Shown: positions 23,637 to 32,992, counted from the stretch's first letter. The stretch is DNA of 64,000 nucleotides from Streptomyces rimosus subsp. rimosus (GCF_000720725.1 NZ_JOCQ01000008.1:81689-145688), one strand, 5' to 3'. Numbers and translations: made by a program. Notes: generated by a model not told the origin, from the letters alone.

Positions 23637-24616
23637 TGGGAAGGCGTCTCCCCGAACCGCTCCCGGTAGCTGCGCGCGAAGCGCCCCAGGTGCATGAAGC
23701 CCCACCGGTACGCCACTTCGCCCACGCTCAGCTCGCCAGGCGCCGCCCGTCGCAGCTCGTCCCGTACGCGGCTCAGCCGTACGTCGCGCAGGTAGGCCAT
23801 CGGCGACATGCCGACGTGCCTGCGGAAGCCCTCTTGGAGCCAGCGCACGCTGACCCGTGCAACGGCGGCCAGTTCGGCGGTGTCGAAGGGGTGCTCAGGA
23901 CAGCTGTGGATGGCGTCCAGCGCGCGCTTGACGGGCGCCGGGCGGTACGAGGGGGCGGGCGGGCGGCTCAGCTCCTCGCGGTACGGATGGTCGGCGGCCA
24001 GCAACAGCCCGCCGAGCAGCGCCTCTTGCAGCGGTGCCGACACCATCGGCTGGTGCAGCAGGCCGCCCGCGTCCTGGACGTCCCCTATGGCGGCCCGTAC
24101 CAGCCGTGCCCAGCTGAGTCCCGGGCCCCGGGACACGTCGAAACCGGTGGCGAAGCGCACCGGCGTGCCGACGGTCCTGCCGAGCATGTGCTCCAGATGA
24201 CGCTCCAGATCCGCCGTACGGATCTTCAGCGCCAGCAGTCGGCACCCGGCGTGCCACCGGTCGATGGTGGTGGCGCCGTCCGGCTGGAACACCCCGGCCC
24301 GCTCCGGTGTGGCGGTCTCCGCCGGGCCCGTGCCCTGCCGCCACTCGATGCAGCCGTTCAGCGGCACGTCCACGTGGTACGCGCCCAGTTCCCCGGACCG
24401 CAGCCGCAGGTCGGTGCCGAACCCCACCTCACCGACGGTGACCGCGCCCAGCTGCACCGCGTCCAGCCGCGCGCCCAGGTCGTCGCACGGCCGGAGCCGG
24501 TCGATGTGGGTCACGTAGAAGGCCTTGCCGAGCGCCCACCGGGCCTCGTCGAGCTCCGCCGTCCGCAGGGACAGCACGGGGGACGACGCCCCCGGCTCAG
24601 CAGACATGTTCAGCAC
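23618..24616 (-). CDS. AraC-family transcriptional regulator
   Basis: A 332-residue regulator. Residues about 20-190 form the cupin-like AraC-binding domain (LRSGELGAYHVDVPLNGCIEW). The last 100 residues carry two helix-turn-helix units: FDTAELAAVARVSVRWLQEGF and VGEVAYRWGFMHLGRFARSY, ending RERFGETPSQTLQAP. The GTG at 24616 or ATG at 24607 starts it. No adjacent target operon on the divergent side is obvious, and the ligand is unknown. Confidence 0.9.
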   Translation of the reverse strand: MLNMSAEPGASSPVLSLRTAELDEARWALGKAFYVTHIDRLRPCDDLGARLDAVQLGAVTVGEVGFGTDLRLRSGELGAYHVDVPLNGCIEWRQGTGPAETATPERAGVFQPDGATTIDRWHAGCRLLALKIRTADLERHLEHMLGRTVGTPVRFATGFDVSRGPGLSWARLVRAAIGDVQDAGGLLHQPMVSAPLQEALLGGLLLAADHPYREELSRPPAPSYRPAPVKRALDAIHSCPEHPFDTAELAAVARVSVRWLQEGFRRHVGMSPMAYLRDVRLSRVRDELRRAAPGELSVGEVAYRWGFMHLGRFARSYRERFGETPSQTLQAP

Positions 24617-24825
24617 AACCCTTCCCCCGGCTGACAGGTTCCCCCGGGCAGACAGAACCGTCCGTCCGGAACTGTCCGCCTCAACTGCGCACTCGGAAAG
24701 GATAGGTGCAGGGGGCAGCGGGCCGGTGGGGACCGCTTACCGGACCGCCTGCCGGACCACCTGCCGGGCCGTCTGATGGGCCGTCTGCCGACCCGCCTGT
24801 TGGGCCGTCTGCCCGGCACTTTCCG

Positions 24826-26409
24826 TCAGCCGTCGCTGAAGGCCGTGGTGGAGAAGGAGAGGCGCGGGGACGGGGACGGGCCGGTGGGGGTGCCGGGGTG
24901 GATGGTGATGAGGTCCTGGGGGATGGCGGTGCCGCCCTGAGAGGTGGTCCGGTCTTGGGCGGTGGTGCTGCGGCGGGTGAGGAGGATCAGGTCGGCGTGG
25001 TGGTCGCCGTCGTAGTCGGTGAGGGCCAGGACGGTGGTGTGCAAGGGGCCGGTGCCCGGGATGCGCGGCTGGGGGAGAGGGCGGGCGCTCTTGGCGGAGA
25101 GGCCGGTGGCGGAGCCTGGGAGGAAGGTGGGGTGAGGGGCGCGGGGAGCGCTCCGGCCGGTCGGTGATCCCGGGCCCGGGCCTGGGCCCGCTGAATCGTT
25201 TGCGCCGGTCGGATCGCTGACGATCAGGTCGGTGTAGCCGTCCCCCGTGAAGTCACCCGCGTGCAGGTCCCGGCCGCGTACGGGGAGGGGCGGTGCGTCG
25301 CCGGTCAGGCCGTACCGGGGTAGCAGGTGGGAGCCGGTCGCGACCACCGCGTCCGTACCGGTGCCGCGGCGGAAGCGGCCGAACGCGAGGGCGTGGCCGG
25401 AGGGGAAGGCCGTACCCGCGCGGGCCGGGCCTTGGGGGCCGCCGAGGGCCAGCCGGCCGGTGGCGGCGCGGCCGGGGTCGGCGGCGCGTACGAGGAGATC
25501 GTCGGCGCCGTCGCGGTCGGCGTCCAGGGGGCCGGCGAGCGGAGCCAGGGCCGTGCCGGGCACGTCGAGAACGGCGGCGGCCTTCGGGGCGCCCCGGCGG
25601 GTGAACGGCCCGCGCAGGTAGCTGATCCGCGGGCCGGACGCGGTCACCGCGAGGTCCGTCGCGCCGTCGCCGTCGAAGTCGCCGCACGTCGGCTGGTCGG
25701 GCCACTCGTTGCCGTCCCGGGCGCGCTCGGGGATGCGCAGGGGAACGGCGCGGCCGGCGGCCAGGCCCCGGGGCGAGCCGAAGAGGAGCTGGACGGGCAC
25801 GGGCGGGCGGCCGACACCGTCGTACGGCGGGTCGGCAGTGACGAGGAGGTCCGTGAAGCCGTCGCCGTCGAGGTCGCACGCGGGGCCCGCCTCGAAGGCG
25901 GCCGGGACGACGCCCTTGGTGGGCGCGGCGTTGCGGGACGGCGTGATGAGCTGACGGGCGCCGGGCACCAGGCCGCGGGCCGATCCGTAGACGATGCCGA
26001 TACCGGGGTCGTCGTCGTGCGCGGCCCGGTCGCCGGGGGCGAGCAGGTCGTTCACGACCAGGTCGGGGTGGCCGTCGCCGTTGAAGTCGTACGGGACGTC
26101 GCTGCCGTCGCCGCGGGGTACCGGGCGCGGTGCCGGGCCGGAGGGGTGCCGGGCGTGGGCCGCCGGGCCGCCCGGGCGGCCGGAGGCGGTGGTGCCGAAG
26201 GGGCCGCAGGCGGTGAGGAGGGCCGCGGCGAGGGTGAGGACGAGGGCGGCCCGGGCCTGTGGTGGGCCGGTTCTCGGGGCCTGCCGCTGACCGCGTCTTC
26301 GGTCGCTTCTCGGGGCCTGTCCCTGGCCGCGTCTTCGGTCGCTTCTCGGCGCCTGTCGCCGGCCGCGTCTTCGACCGTGTACGGGCGTGCGTCGTGCTCG
26401 TCCGGACAT
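24826..26409 (-). CDS. FG-GAP/VCBS-repeat lipoprotein
   Basis: A 527-residue exported lipoprotein. An unusually long basic N terminus (about 45 residues with a 12-residue repeat RSDRRRGQxQAP) precedes the signal segment ALVLTLAAALLTAC, whose LTAC lipobox Cys anchors it. The mature part has about seven beta-propeller blades with calcium-binding DxDxDGxxD loops: DFNGDGHPDLVV, DLDGDGFTDLLV, DFDGDGATDLAV, DADRDGADDLLV, DFTGDGYTDLIV and DYDGDHHADLIL. This is the integrin-like FG-GAP arrangement; the binding partner is unknown. ATG at 26409 has GGTGGA 6 bp upstream, but the repeat-rich segment may be a dispensable extension. Confidence 0.82.
   Translation of the reverse strand: MSGRARRTPVHGRRRGRRQAPRSDRRRGQGQAPRSDRRRGQRQAPRTGPPQARAALVLTLAAALLTACGPFGTTASGRPGGPAAHARHPSGPAPRPVPRGDGSDVPYDFNGDGHPDLVVNDLLAPGDRAAHDDDPGIGIVYGSARGLVPGARQLITPSRNAAPTKGVVPAAFEAGPACDLDGDGFTDLLVTADPPYDGVGRPPVPVQLLFGSPRGLAAGRAVPLRIPERARDGNEWPDQPTCGDFDGDGATDLAVTASGPRISYLRGPFTRRGAPKAAAVLDVPGTALAPLAGPLDADRDGADDLLVRAADPGRAATGRLALGGPQGPARAGTAFPSGHALAFGRFRRGTGTDAVVATGSHLLPRYGLTGDAPPLPVRGRDLHAGDFTGDGYTDLIVSDPTGANDSAGPGPGPGSPTGRSAPRAPHPTFLPGSATGLSAKSARPLPQPRIPGTGPLHTTVLALTDYDGDHHADLILLTRRSTTAQDRTTSQGGTAIPQDLITIHPGTPTGPSPSPRLSFSTTAFSDG
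26265..26372. repeat. about three 36-bp in-frame repeats at the lipoprotein N terminus
   Basis: GGTCGCTTCTCGGGGCCTGT-type units recur at 36-bp spacing (for example at 26301 and 26337, with degenerate copies either side). They encode a repeated 12-residue basic unit ahead of the signal peptide. A multiple of three preserves the frame. Confidence 0.8.
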
Positions 26410-26595
26410 GCGTCCACCGTGTCCTGTCCCGCCCCAAGGGGCCCAGTAGCACCGTCGGTTGGGGGCGATGGTGCAGGGCGGCCCCGGAATGCGCAATGGC
26501 GCGGGCGGGGCGGGGTGTGCCGGGCGGTACGGGACCGCGGCGATCAGGACGATCGGTCAGGACGATCGGTCAGGACGACCGGTCAGGACGACCGG

Positions 26596-27471
26596 TCAGG
26601 ACGGCTTCGCCGCGCCGCCCGCCACCCGCTCGTACAGCTCCCGCGCCTGCCGGTCGAAGAGGACGGCCGTCGACTCGGCGTCGGTGTCGCCGCCGCTCAG
26701 CACGCCGATCAGGCGCCCGGGGCGGCGGGCGTCGTGGTGGTCGGCGAGCCAGGGGCTGCCGCTGGTGCCGTCGTAGAAGCCGCCGCACCGCATCCGCATC
26801 ATGTACGGCTCGTCGTCGTCGCGCTCGGTGTCCGTCGCGCAAGTGATGGGCTGGTTGTCCGGGTTGTACGCCTCGTTGGGGTAGCCGACGACGGTGACGT
26901 GGCGGCGGGGGCCGGACGACCAGTCGGGGGTGGCGGCGCCGACGACCTCCTGCACGGAGCGGCCCCGGGCGTCCGGTTCGACGGTCAGGAAGGCGTAGTC
27001 GCCCTGGTCGCCGTCCTCCTCCCGCCATGCCCGGGGTACGTGGACGCTGCTGACCTTCCACTTCCCGTACGGGAGCGTGCCGTCCCCCGACCCGGAGAAG
27101 CGTGGCGCGAACTGGAGGTCGCCGGGGAGCGGCCCGGACTCGTCCCCGCCGTCCGCGCCCTTGTCGTCGTCGCGATCCTCGTCCCGGTCGCCGTCCTGAT
27201 CGCCGTCCTGGAAGTCGACGCAGTGCGCGGCGGTGACGAGCATGTTGCCCTTCGGGCTGTCGACGACGCTCGCGGTGCAGTGGTGTTCCCCGTCGGCAAA
27301 CAGGACGCCCACGAAGGGAAGCCCCTCGAAGTGCCGCGCGGACGGCTGGTTGGGATCCGCGGCCTGCGAGGTCCCGCCACAGCCGGTGAGCCCGACGAGC
27401 ACGGCCAGCGCGGCTGCGGCGGCGGTGACGGTGGTGGCAGCTGTGGCGAGAGGGGCCCGGGCGGTTCTCAT
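26596..27471 (-). CDS. secreted trypsin-like serine protease (lipoprotein) with acidic insert
   Basis: A 291-residue S1-fold protease. The lipobox VGLTGC follows a hydrophobic signal segment. Catalytic residues are His in VTAAHC, Asp in GDYAFLTV and Ser in GTSGSPW. Between His and Asp lies an insert of about 28 residues built almost only of Asp, Glu, Gly, Lys, Gln and Arg (QDGDQDGDRDEDRDDDKG). This could bind calcium or mark a surface loop. ATG at 27471 is the start that places the signal peptide at the N terminus. The gene is downstream of a block of 19-bp repeats. Confidence 0.85.
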   Translation of the reverse strand: MRTARAPLATAATTVTAAAAALAVLVGLTGCGGTSQAADPNQPSARHFEGLPFVGVLFADGEHHCTASVVDSPKGNMLVTAAHCVDFQDGDQDGDRDEDRDDDKGADGGDESGPLPGDLQFAPRFSGSGDGTLPYGKWKVSSVHVPRAWREEDGDQGDYAFLTVEPDARGRSVQEVVGAATPDWSSGPRRHVTVVGYPNEAYNPDNQPITCATDTERDDDEPYMMRMRCGGFYDGTSGSPWLADHHDARRPGRLIGVLSGGDTDAESTAVLFDRQARELYERVAGGAAKPS

Positions 27472-27574
27472 GTACGGGACGGTACGTTGCGCCGCGCACG
27501 TACGCCGCTCCACGGGCTTACGCCGGGACGGCATCAGCACGTCGCAACGACCTCGGCACGTCGGTACGACCTCG

Positions 27575-27688
27575 ACGCGTCGGGACGGGCACGGTACGTC
27601 GGGACGGGCGCGGTACGTCGGGACGGGCGCGGTACGCCGCGGCGGCGGCGGTACGTCGAGACGATAGCGGTACGTCGCGACGGGACCG
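27575..27688. repeat. 19-bp tandem repeats upstream of the serine protease gene
   Basis: GTACGTCGGGACGGGCGCG-type units start at 27594, 27613, 27632, 27651 and 27670, exactly 19 bp apart, with a degenerate copy before 27594. The array fills much of the 383-bp gap 27472-27854, which contains no gene. Copies three to five are more diverged than the first two. Confidence 0.85.
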
Positions 27689-27854
27689 CAGCGTCGCTAC
27701 GATCCGGCCCCGTCGCAACGCCGCGCCCCCGTCACATCGCAATGCCAGGCTCCCCGACGCACCGCACCCGGCCACCCCCACCGAAGCGGGAGCGGCCGGG
27801 TGCGAGACCGGGCGGCGGGAGGAGACGGGTGATGGAGGAGACGGGAGACGGCGG

Positions 27855-30122
27855 TTACTTCACCGGCTCCGGCTCCGGCGCGTCCGTCGCGGCTTCCTCG
27901 CCCGCCGGGTCGACCGGGGTCTTGACGGAGTCCAGCAGCAGCTGGGCCACGTCCACGACCTGGACGGACTCCTTGGCCTGCCCGTCGTTCTTCTTGCCGT
28001 TGACCGAGTCGGTCAGCATGACCAGGCAGAACGGGCAGGCAGTGGAGACGATGTCCGGGTTCAGGGACAGGGCCTCGTCGACGCGCTCGTTGTTGATGCG
28101 CTTGCCGATCCGCTCCTCCATCCACATGCGCGCGCCGCCCGCGCCGCAGCAGAAGCCGCGCTCCTTGTGGCGGTGCATCTCCTCGTTGCGCAGGCCCGGC
28201 ACCTTGGCGATGATCTCGCGCGGCGGCGTGTAGACCTTGTTGTGGCGGCCCAGGTAGCAGGGGTCGTGGTACGTGATCAGGCCCTCGACCGGGGTGACGG
28301 GGATCAGCTTGCCCTCGTCGATCAGGTGCTGGAGCAGCTGGGTGTGGTGGATGACCTCGTACTCGCCGCCGAGCTGCGGGTACTCGTTCGCGATCGTGTT
28401 GAAGCAGTGCGGGCAGGTCGCGACGATCTTCTTCGCGGACTTCGGCTTCTTCGTCGCCGGGTCCTCGTCGTCCTCGCCGAAGGCCGCGTTGAGCGAGGCG
28501 ACGTTCTCCGCGCCCAGCTGCTGGAACAGGAACTCGTTGCCCAGCCGGCGCGGGGAGTCACCGGTGCACTTCTCGTCGCCGCCCATGATCGCGAACTTCA
28601 CGCCCGCGATGTGCAGCAGCTCGGCGAACGCCTTGGTGGTCTTCTTGGCGCGGTCCTCCAGGGCGCCCGCGCAGCCGACCCAGTACAGGTACTCGACCTC
28701 GGTGAGGTCCTCGACGTCCTTGCCGACGACCGGGACCTCGAAGTCGACCTCCTTGGTCCACGCCAGGCGCTGCTTCTTGGCCAGGCCCCAGGGGTTGCCC
28801 TTCTTCTCCAGGTTCTTCAGCATCGTGCCGGCCTCGCTGGGGAAGCTCGACTCGATCATGACCTGGTAGCGGCGCATGTCCACGATGTGGTCGATGTGCT
28901 CGATGTCGACCGGGCACTGCTCGACGCAGGCGCCGCAGGTGGTGCAGGACCACAGGACGTCCGGGTCGATGACGCCGCCCTCTTCGAGGGTGCCGATCAG
29001 CGGGCGCTCGGCCTCGGCCAGCGCCGCCGCGGGCACGTCCTTGAGCTGGGCCTCGGTCGCCTTCTCGGCGCCCTCCTCGTCCTTGCCGCCACCGGCGAGC
29101 AGGTACGGGGCCTTGGCGTGCGCGTGGTCGCGCAGCGCCATGATCAGCAGCTTCGGCGACAGCGGCTTGCCGGTGTTCCAGGCGGGGCACTGCGACTGGC
29201 AGCGGCCGCACTCGGTGCAGGTGGAGAAGTCGAGCAGGCCCTTCCAGGAGAAGTGCTCGATCTGGGAGACGCCGAACTGGTCGTCCTCGCCCGGGTCCTC
29301 GAAGTCGATCGGCTTGCCCGCGCTGGTCATCGGCTGGAGCGCGCCGAGCGCCACGTCACCGGAGGCCTCGCGCTTGAACCAGATGTTCGGGAAGGCCAGG
29401 AAGCGGTGCCAGGCCACGCCCATGTCGGTCTTCAGCGCGACCGTGATCATCCAGATGAAGGACGTGGCGATCTTCAGGCCGGCGAAGAAGTAGGTGAGGT
29501 TCTGGAGCGTCGAGACGTCCATGCCCTCCAGCCAGGAGACCACCGGGTACGAGATGAAGAACGAGGCCTCGTAGCCGTCCACGTGGTGCTGGGCGCCCTC
29601 CAGCGCGTGCAGCATGAAGATGCAGACGCCGACGATCAGGATGACGGCCTCGACGAAGTACGCCTGGCCGAAGTTGGAGCCGGCGAAGCGGGACTTGCGG
29701 CCCGGGCCGCCCGGCCTGCTCAGCTGCCGGATGCCGATCAGGACCAGGATGCCGAGCACCGTCATGGTGCCGATGAACTCGACGAAGACGTTGTACGGCG
29801 CCCACTCCCCGATGACGGGCAGCAGCCAGTCGGCCTTGAAGAGCTGGCCGATGGCGTTGACGATCGTCAGCAGCAGCGAGAAGAAGCCCACCGCCACGAA
29901 CCAGTGCGCCGCGCCGACGATGCCCCACTTGTTCATACGCGTGTGGCCGAGGAACTCCTTGACCACCGTGACCGTGCGTTGCGTCGGGTCGTCGGTCCGG
30001 GTGCCGGCCGGTACGGGCTGGCCGAGCCGCAGCTGCCGGACGATCTGCAGGATGGCACGGCCGAACAGTGCGACGCCGACCGCGATTAGGACCAGCGACA
30101 CGATGATCGCGGCGAGTTGCAT
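27855..30122 (-). CDS. membrane-bound [4Fe-4S] heterodisulfide-reductase-like oxidoreductase
   Basis: A 755-residue protein with a GAGGAG site before its ATG. Residues about 1-260 hold six membrane helices with a nitrate-reductase-gamma-like layout (HWFVAVGFFSLLLTIVNAIG; several His for haem). Two ferredoxin-type clusters follow: CTECGRCQSQCP near 320 and CTTCGACVEQCP near 420. Two CCG-type domains come last (WVGCAGALEDRAKK with CPHCFNTI and HDPCYLGRHN; GFCCGAGGARMW with CPFCLVML). The layout matches the actinobacterial FadF/HdrD-like family, thought to move electrons from the cytoplasm into the menaquinone pool; the partner dehydrogenase is not in this window. The Pro/Glu-rich tail is variable. 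Transcribed alone, divergent from dnaK. Confidence 0.9.
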   Translation of the reverse strand: MQLAAIIVSLVLIAVGVALFGRAILQIVRQLRLGQPVPAGTRTDDPTQRTVTVVKEFLGHTRMNKWGIVGAAHWFVAVGFFSLLLTIVNAIGQLFKADWLLPVIGEWAPYNVFVEFIGTMTVLGILVLIGIRQLSRPGGPGRKSRFAGSNFGQAYFVEAVILIVGVCIFMLHALEGAQHHVDGYEASFFISYPVVSWLEGMDVSTLQNLTYFFAGLKIATSFIWMITVALKTDMGVAWHRFLAFPNIWFKREASGDVALGALQPMTSAGKPIDFEDPGEDDQFGVSQIEHFSWKGLLDFSTCTECGRCQSQCPAWNTGKPLSPKLLIMALRDHAHAKAPYLLAGGGKDEEGAEKATEAQLKDVPAAALAEAERPLIGTLEEGGVIDPDVLWSCTTCGACVEQCPVDIEHIDHIVDMRRYQVMIESSFPSEAGTMLKNLEKKGNPWGLAKKQRLAWTKEVDFEVPVVGKDVEDLTEVEYLYWVGCAGALEDRAKKTTKAFAELLHIAGVKFAIMGGDEKCTGDSPRRLGNEFLFQQLGAENVASLNAAFGEDDEDPATKKPKSAKKIVATCPHCFNTIANEYPQLGGEYEVIHHTQLLQHLIDEGKLIPVTPVEGLITYHDPCYLGRHNKVYTPPREIIAKVPGLRNEEMHRHKERGFCCGAGGARMWMEERIGKRINNERVDEALSLNPDIVSTACPFCLVMLTDSVNGKKNDGQAKESVQVVDVAQLLLDSVKTPVDPAGEEAATDAPEPEPVK

Positions 30123-30381
30123 GGGTGGCTCCTCGGGCCTGCGAGTGCGGGGGTTACGGGGAATACTTGAGGGGCTGCGCGTACATACGAGGGGTACGCG
30201 GAGTCCGCGGTACAAGGACTACAGCGATTACTAAGCAGTAACTTTTCGGGTCTGCGCTGAGGTTACCCAGTATCCCGAGCCCCATGAAGCCGCCCGGCCG
30301 GTGATCTGTGTCGCGCAGGCAACCCTTCGTGGGCGCCGCCGCGTCCCCCACACTGGGAGTGACGAGGCATCCGACATAAAA

Positions 30382-30402
30382 GTTGAGTGAGGCTGGCTCA
30401 GG
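30382..30402 (+). promoter_or_regulatory. second, imperfect HAIR element upstream of dnaK
   Basis: GTTGAGT-N7-GCTCAGG matches the HspR inverted repeat CTTGAGT-N7-ACTCAAG with one mismatch in the left arm and two in the right, 52 bp upstream of the better site. Confidence 0.6.
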
Positions 30403-30433
30403 TCAATTGACAGGGCGCCGGGCGTGCTGCACC

Positions 30434-30454
30434 CTTGAGCCTGTTCCACTCAAG
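30434..30454 (+). promoter_or_regulatory. HAIR operator of the dnaK operon
   Basis: CTTGAGC-N7-ACTCAAG is a near-perfect HspR-associated inverted repeat, 16 bp before the dnaK ATG. It lets HspR, encoded at the end of this operon, repress the chaperone genes until heat shock. Confidence 0.92.
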
Positions 30455-30470
30455 TCATGGAGGAATCGAA

Positions 30471-32336
30471 ATGGCACGTGCGGTCGGCATCGACCTGGGC
30501 ACGACGAACTCCGTCGTCAGTGTTCTCGAAGGCGGTGAGCCCACCGTCATCACCAACGCCGAGGGCGCCAGGACCACGCCGTCCGTCGTCGCCTTCGCCA
30601 AGAACGGCGAGGTGCTGGTCGGCGAGGTCGCCAAGCGCCAGGCGGTCACCAACGTCGACAGGACGATCCGTTCGGTCAAGCGCCACATGGGCACTGACTG
30701 GAAGGTCAACCTGGACGGCAAGGACTTCAACCCGCAGCAGATGAGCGCCTTCATCCTGCAGAAGCTCAAGCGGGACGCCGAGGCCTACCTGGGCGAGAAG
30801 GTCACCGACGCGGTCATCACCGTCCCGGCGTACTTCAACGACTCCGAGCGCCAGGCCACCAAGGAGGCCGGCGAGATCGCGGGTCTGAACGTCCTGCGCA
30901 TCGTCAACGAGCCCACCGCCGCGGCCCTGGCCTACGGCCTGGAGAAGGACGACCAGACCATCCTGGTCTTCGACCTCGGTGGCGGTACCTTCGACGTCTC
31001 GCTGCTGGAGATCGGCGACGGTGTCGTCGAGGTCAAGGCCACCAACGGTGACAACCACCTCGGTGGTGACGACTGGGACCAGCGCGTCGTCGACTACCTG
31101 GTCAAGCAGTTCCAGAACGGCCACGGCGTCGACCTCTCCAAGGACAAGATGGCGCTCCAGCGCCTGCGCGAGGCCGCGGAGAAGGCGAAGATCGAGCTGT
31201 CCTCGTCCACCGAGACGACGATCAACCTGCCCTACATCACCGCCTCCGCCGAGGGCCCGCTGCACCTGGACGAGAAGCTCACCCGGGCGCAGTTCCAGCA
31301 GCTCACCTCGGACCTCCTGGAGCGCTGCAAGACCCCGTTCCACAACGTGATCAAGGACGCCGGCATCGAGCTGTCCGAGATCGACCACGTGGTCCTGGTC
31401 GGCGGCTCCACCCGTATGCCGGCCGTCGCCGAGCTGGTCAAGGAGCTGACCGGCGGCAAGGACGCCAACAAGGGCGTCAACCCGGACGAGGTCGTCGCCA
31501 TCGGCGCGTCGCTGCAGGCCGGTGTCCTCAAGGGTGAGGTCAAGGACGTCCTCCTGCTGGACGTCACCCCGCTGTCCCTCGGTATCGAGACCAAGGGCGG
31601 CATCATGACCAAGCTCATCGAGCGGAACACGACGATCCCGACCAAGCGCTCGGAGATCTTCACCACCGCCGAGGACAACCAGCCCTCCGTGCAGATCCAG
31701 GTCTACCAGGGCGAGCGCGAGATCGCGGCGTACAACAAGAAGCTCGGCATGTTCGAGCTGACCGGTCTGCCCCCGGCCCCGCGCGGCGTGCCGCAGATCG
31801 AGGTCACCTTCGACATCGACGCGAACGGCATCATGCACGTCGCGGCGAAGGACCTCGGCACCGGCAAGGAGCAGAAGATGACCGTCACCGGCGGCTCCTC
31901 GCTGCCGAAGGACGAGGTCGACCGGATGCGCCAGGAGGCCGAGCAGTACGCGGACGAGGACCACCGCCGCCGCGAGGCCGCCGAGTCCCGCAACCAGGGC
32001 GAGCAGCTCGTCTACCAGACGGAGAAGTTCCTCAAGGACAACGAGGAGAAGGTCCCCGCCGAGGTGAAGACCGAGGTCGAGACCGCCGTCGCCGAGCTGA
32101 AGGAGAAGCTCAAGGGCGAGGACACGGCCGAGATCCGCACCGCGACCGAGAAGGTCGCCGCGGTCAGCCAGAAGCTGGGCCAGGCCATGTACGCCGACGC
32201 CCAGGGCGCCGGCGCCGCGGGCGGTGCCGAGGGCGCCGCCGGTGCCGCGGGCGGCCAGCAGGCCAAGCCCGAGGACGACGTGGTCGACGCCGAGATCGTG
32301 GACGACGAGAAGCCGAAGAAGGACGGTGCCGCGTGA
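30471..32336 (+). CDS. dnaK: molecular chaperone DnaK (Hsp70)
   Basis: A 621-residue Hsp70. ATPase-domain signatures are IDLGTTNS at the N terminus, IVNEPTAAALAYG, IFDLGGGTFDVS-type (VFDLGGGTFDVSLLEIGDG), and HVVLVGGSTRMPAV. The substrate-binding domain begins near DVTPLSLGIETKGG, and the C-terminal tail is Gly/Ala/Asp-rich, ending VDAEIVDDEKPKKDGAA. It is first in the dnaK-grpE-dnaJ-hspR operon, with the ribosome site GGAGGAATCGAA directly before ATG and a HAIR operator just upstream. It folds and disaggregates proteins with DnaJ, GrpE and ClpB. Confidence 0.99.
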   Translation: MARAVGIDLGTTNSVVSVLEGGEPTVITNAEGARTTPSVVAFAKNGEVLVGEVAKRQAVTNVDRTIRSVKRHMGTDWKVNLDGKDFNPQQMSAFILQKLKRDAEAYLGEKVTDAVITVPAYFNDSERQATKEAGEIAGLNVLRIVNEPTAAALAYGLEKDDQTILVFDLGGGTFDVSLLEIGDGVVEVKATNGDNHLGGDDWDQRVVDYLVKQFQNGHGVDLSKDKMALQRLREAAEKAKIELSSSTETTINLPYITASAEGPLHLDEKLTRAQFQQLTSDLLERCKTPFHNVIKDAGIELSEIDHVVLVGGSTRMPAVAELVKELTGGKDANKGVNPDEVVAIGASLQAGVLKGEVKDVLLLDVTPLSLGIETKGGIMTKLIERNTTIPTKRSEIFTTAEDNQPSVQIQVYQGEREIAAYNKKLGMFELTGLPPAPRGVPQIEVTFDIDANGIMHVAAKDLGTGKEQKMTVTGGSSLPKDEVDRMRQEAEQYADEDHRRREAAESRNQGEQLVYQTEKFLKDNEEKVPAEVKTEVETAVAELKEKLKGEDTAEIRTATEKVAAVSQKLGQAMYADAQGAGAAGGAEGAAGAAGGQQAKPEDDVVDAEIVDDEKPKKDGAA

Positions 32337-32992
32337 CGGAGGAGACTCCGGGCTTCGAGGAGAAGCCCGACGTCCCCGCCGATGCCGCCCAGACCCCTGA
32401 TGACGCGGCGCAGGCCGAGTCCGCCGACACGGCGGGCTCGGCCCCGGCCGGGGATGCGAACCAGGACGTAGCTCTCACGGCGCAGTTGGACCAGGTGCGT
32501 ACCGCGCTCAACGAGCGCACCGCGGACCTCCAGCGGCTCCAGGCGGAGTACCAGAACTACCGTCGCCGGGTGGAGCGGGACCGGGTGTCGGTGAAGGAGA
32601 TCGCCGCGGCGAATCTGCTCACCGAGCTGCTGCCCGTGCTCGACGACGTCGGCCGGGCCCGGGAGCACGGCGAGCTGGTCGGCGGCTTCAAGTCGGTGGC
32701 CGAGTCGCTGGAGACCGTGGTCGCGAAGCTGGGCCTCCAGCAGTTCGGCAAGGAGGGCGAGCCCTTCGACCCGACGATCCACGAGGCGCTGATGCACTCC
32801 TACGCTCCGGATGTCACGGAGACCACGTGCGTCGCCATCCTCCAGCCGGGGTATCGCATCGGTGAACGAACGATCCGCCCCGCGCGGGTCGCGGTGGCCG
32901 AGCCGCAGCCGGGCGCGCAGTCCGGCAAGGCCGCCTCGGAGGACGACGCCAAGGCTTCGGACGAGGAGAGCGGTGGCCCGGACGAGGGCTGA
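32333..32992 (+). CDS. grpE: nucleotide exchange factor GrpE
   Basis: A 219-residue protein whose GTG overlaps the dnaK stop (GTGA). The acidic N terminus leads to a long coiled coil (LDQVRTALNERTADLQRLQAE) and the GrpE core YQNYRRRVERDR, ending with the beta-wing motif VLQPGYRIGERTIRPARVAV-like (ILQPGYRIGERTIRPARV). It releases ADP from DnaK. The C-terminal Ser/Asp/Glu-rich tail is typical of Streptomyces. Confidence 0.98.
   Translation: MTEETPGFEEKPDVPADAAQTPDDAAQAESADTAGSAPAGDANQDVALTAQLDQVRTALNERTADLQRLQAEYQNYRRRVERDRVSVKEIAAANLLTELLPVLDDVGRAREHGELVGGFKSVAESLETVVAKLGLQQFGKEGEPFDPTIHEALMHSYAPDVTETTCVAILQPGYRIGERTIRPARVAVAEPQPGAQSGKAASEDDAKASDEESGGPDEG

Noticed and set aside
27575..27688. 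Possible CRISPR array from 19-bp repeats
   Set aside because: Units are head-to-tail without spacers and no cas genes are present; the same reasoning applies to the 25-bp repeats at 23568.
28167..30089. Rightward 640-residue open frame opposite the iron-sulfur protein gene
   Set aside because: Antisense shadow: Leu/Asp/Val/Arg-biased, no domains; the leftward frame has two CxxCxxC cluster sets.
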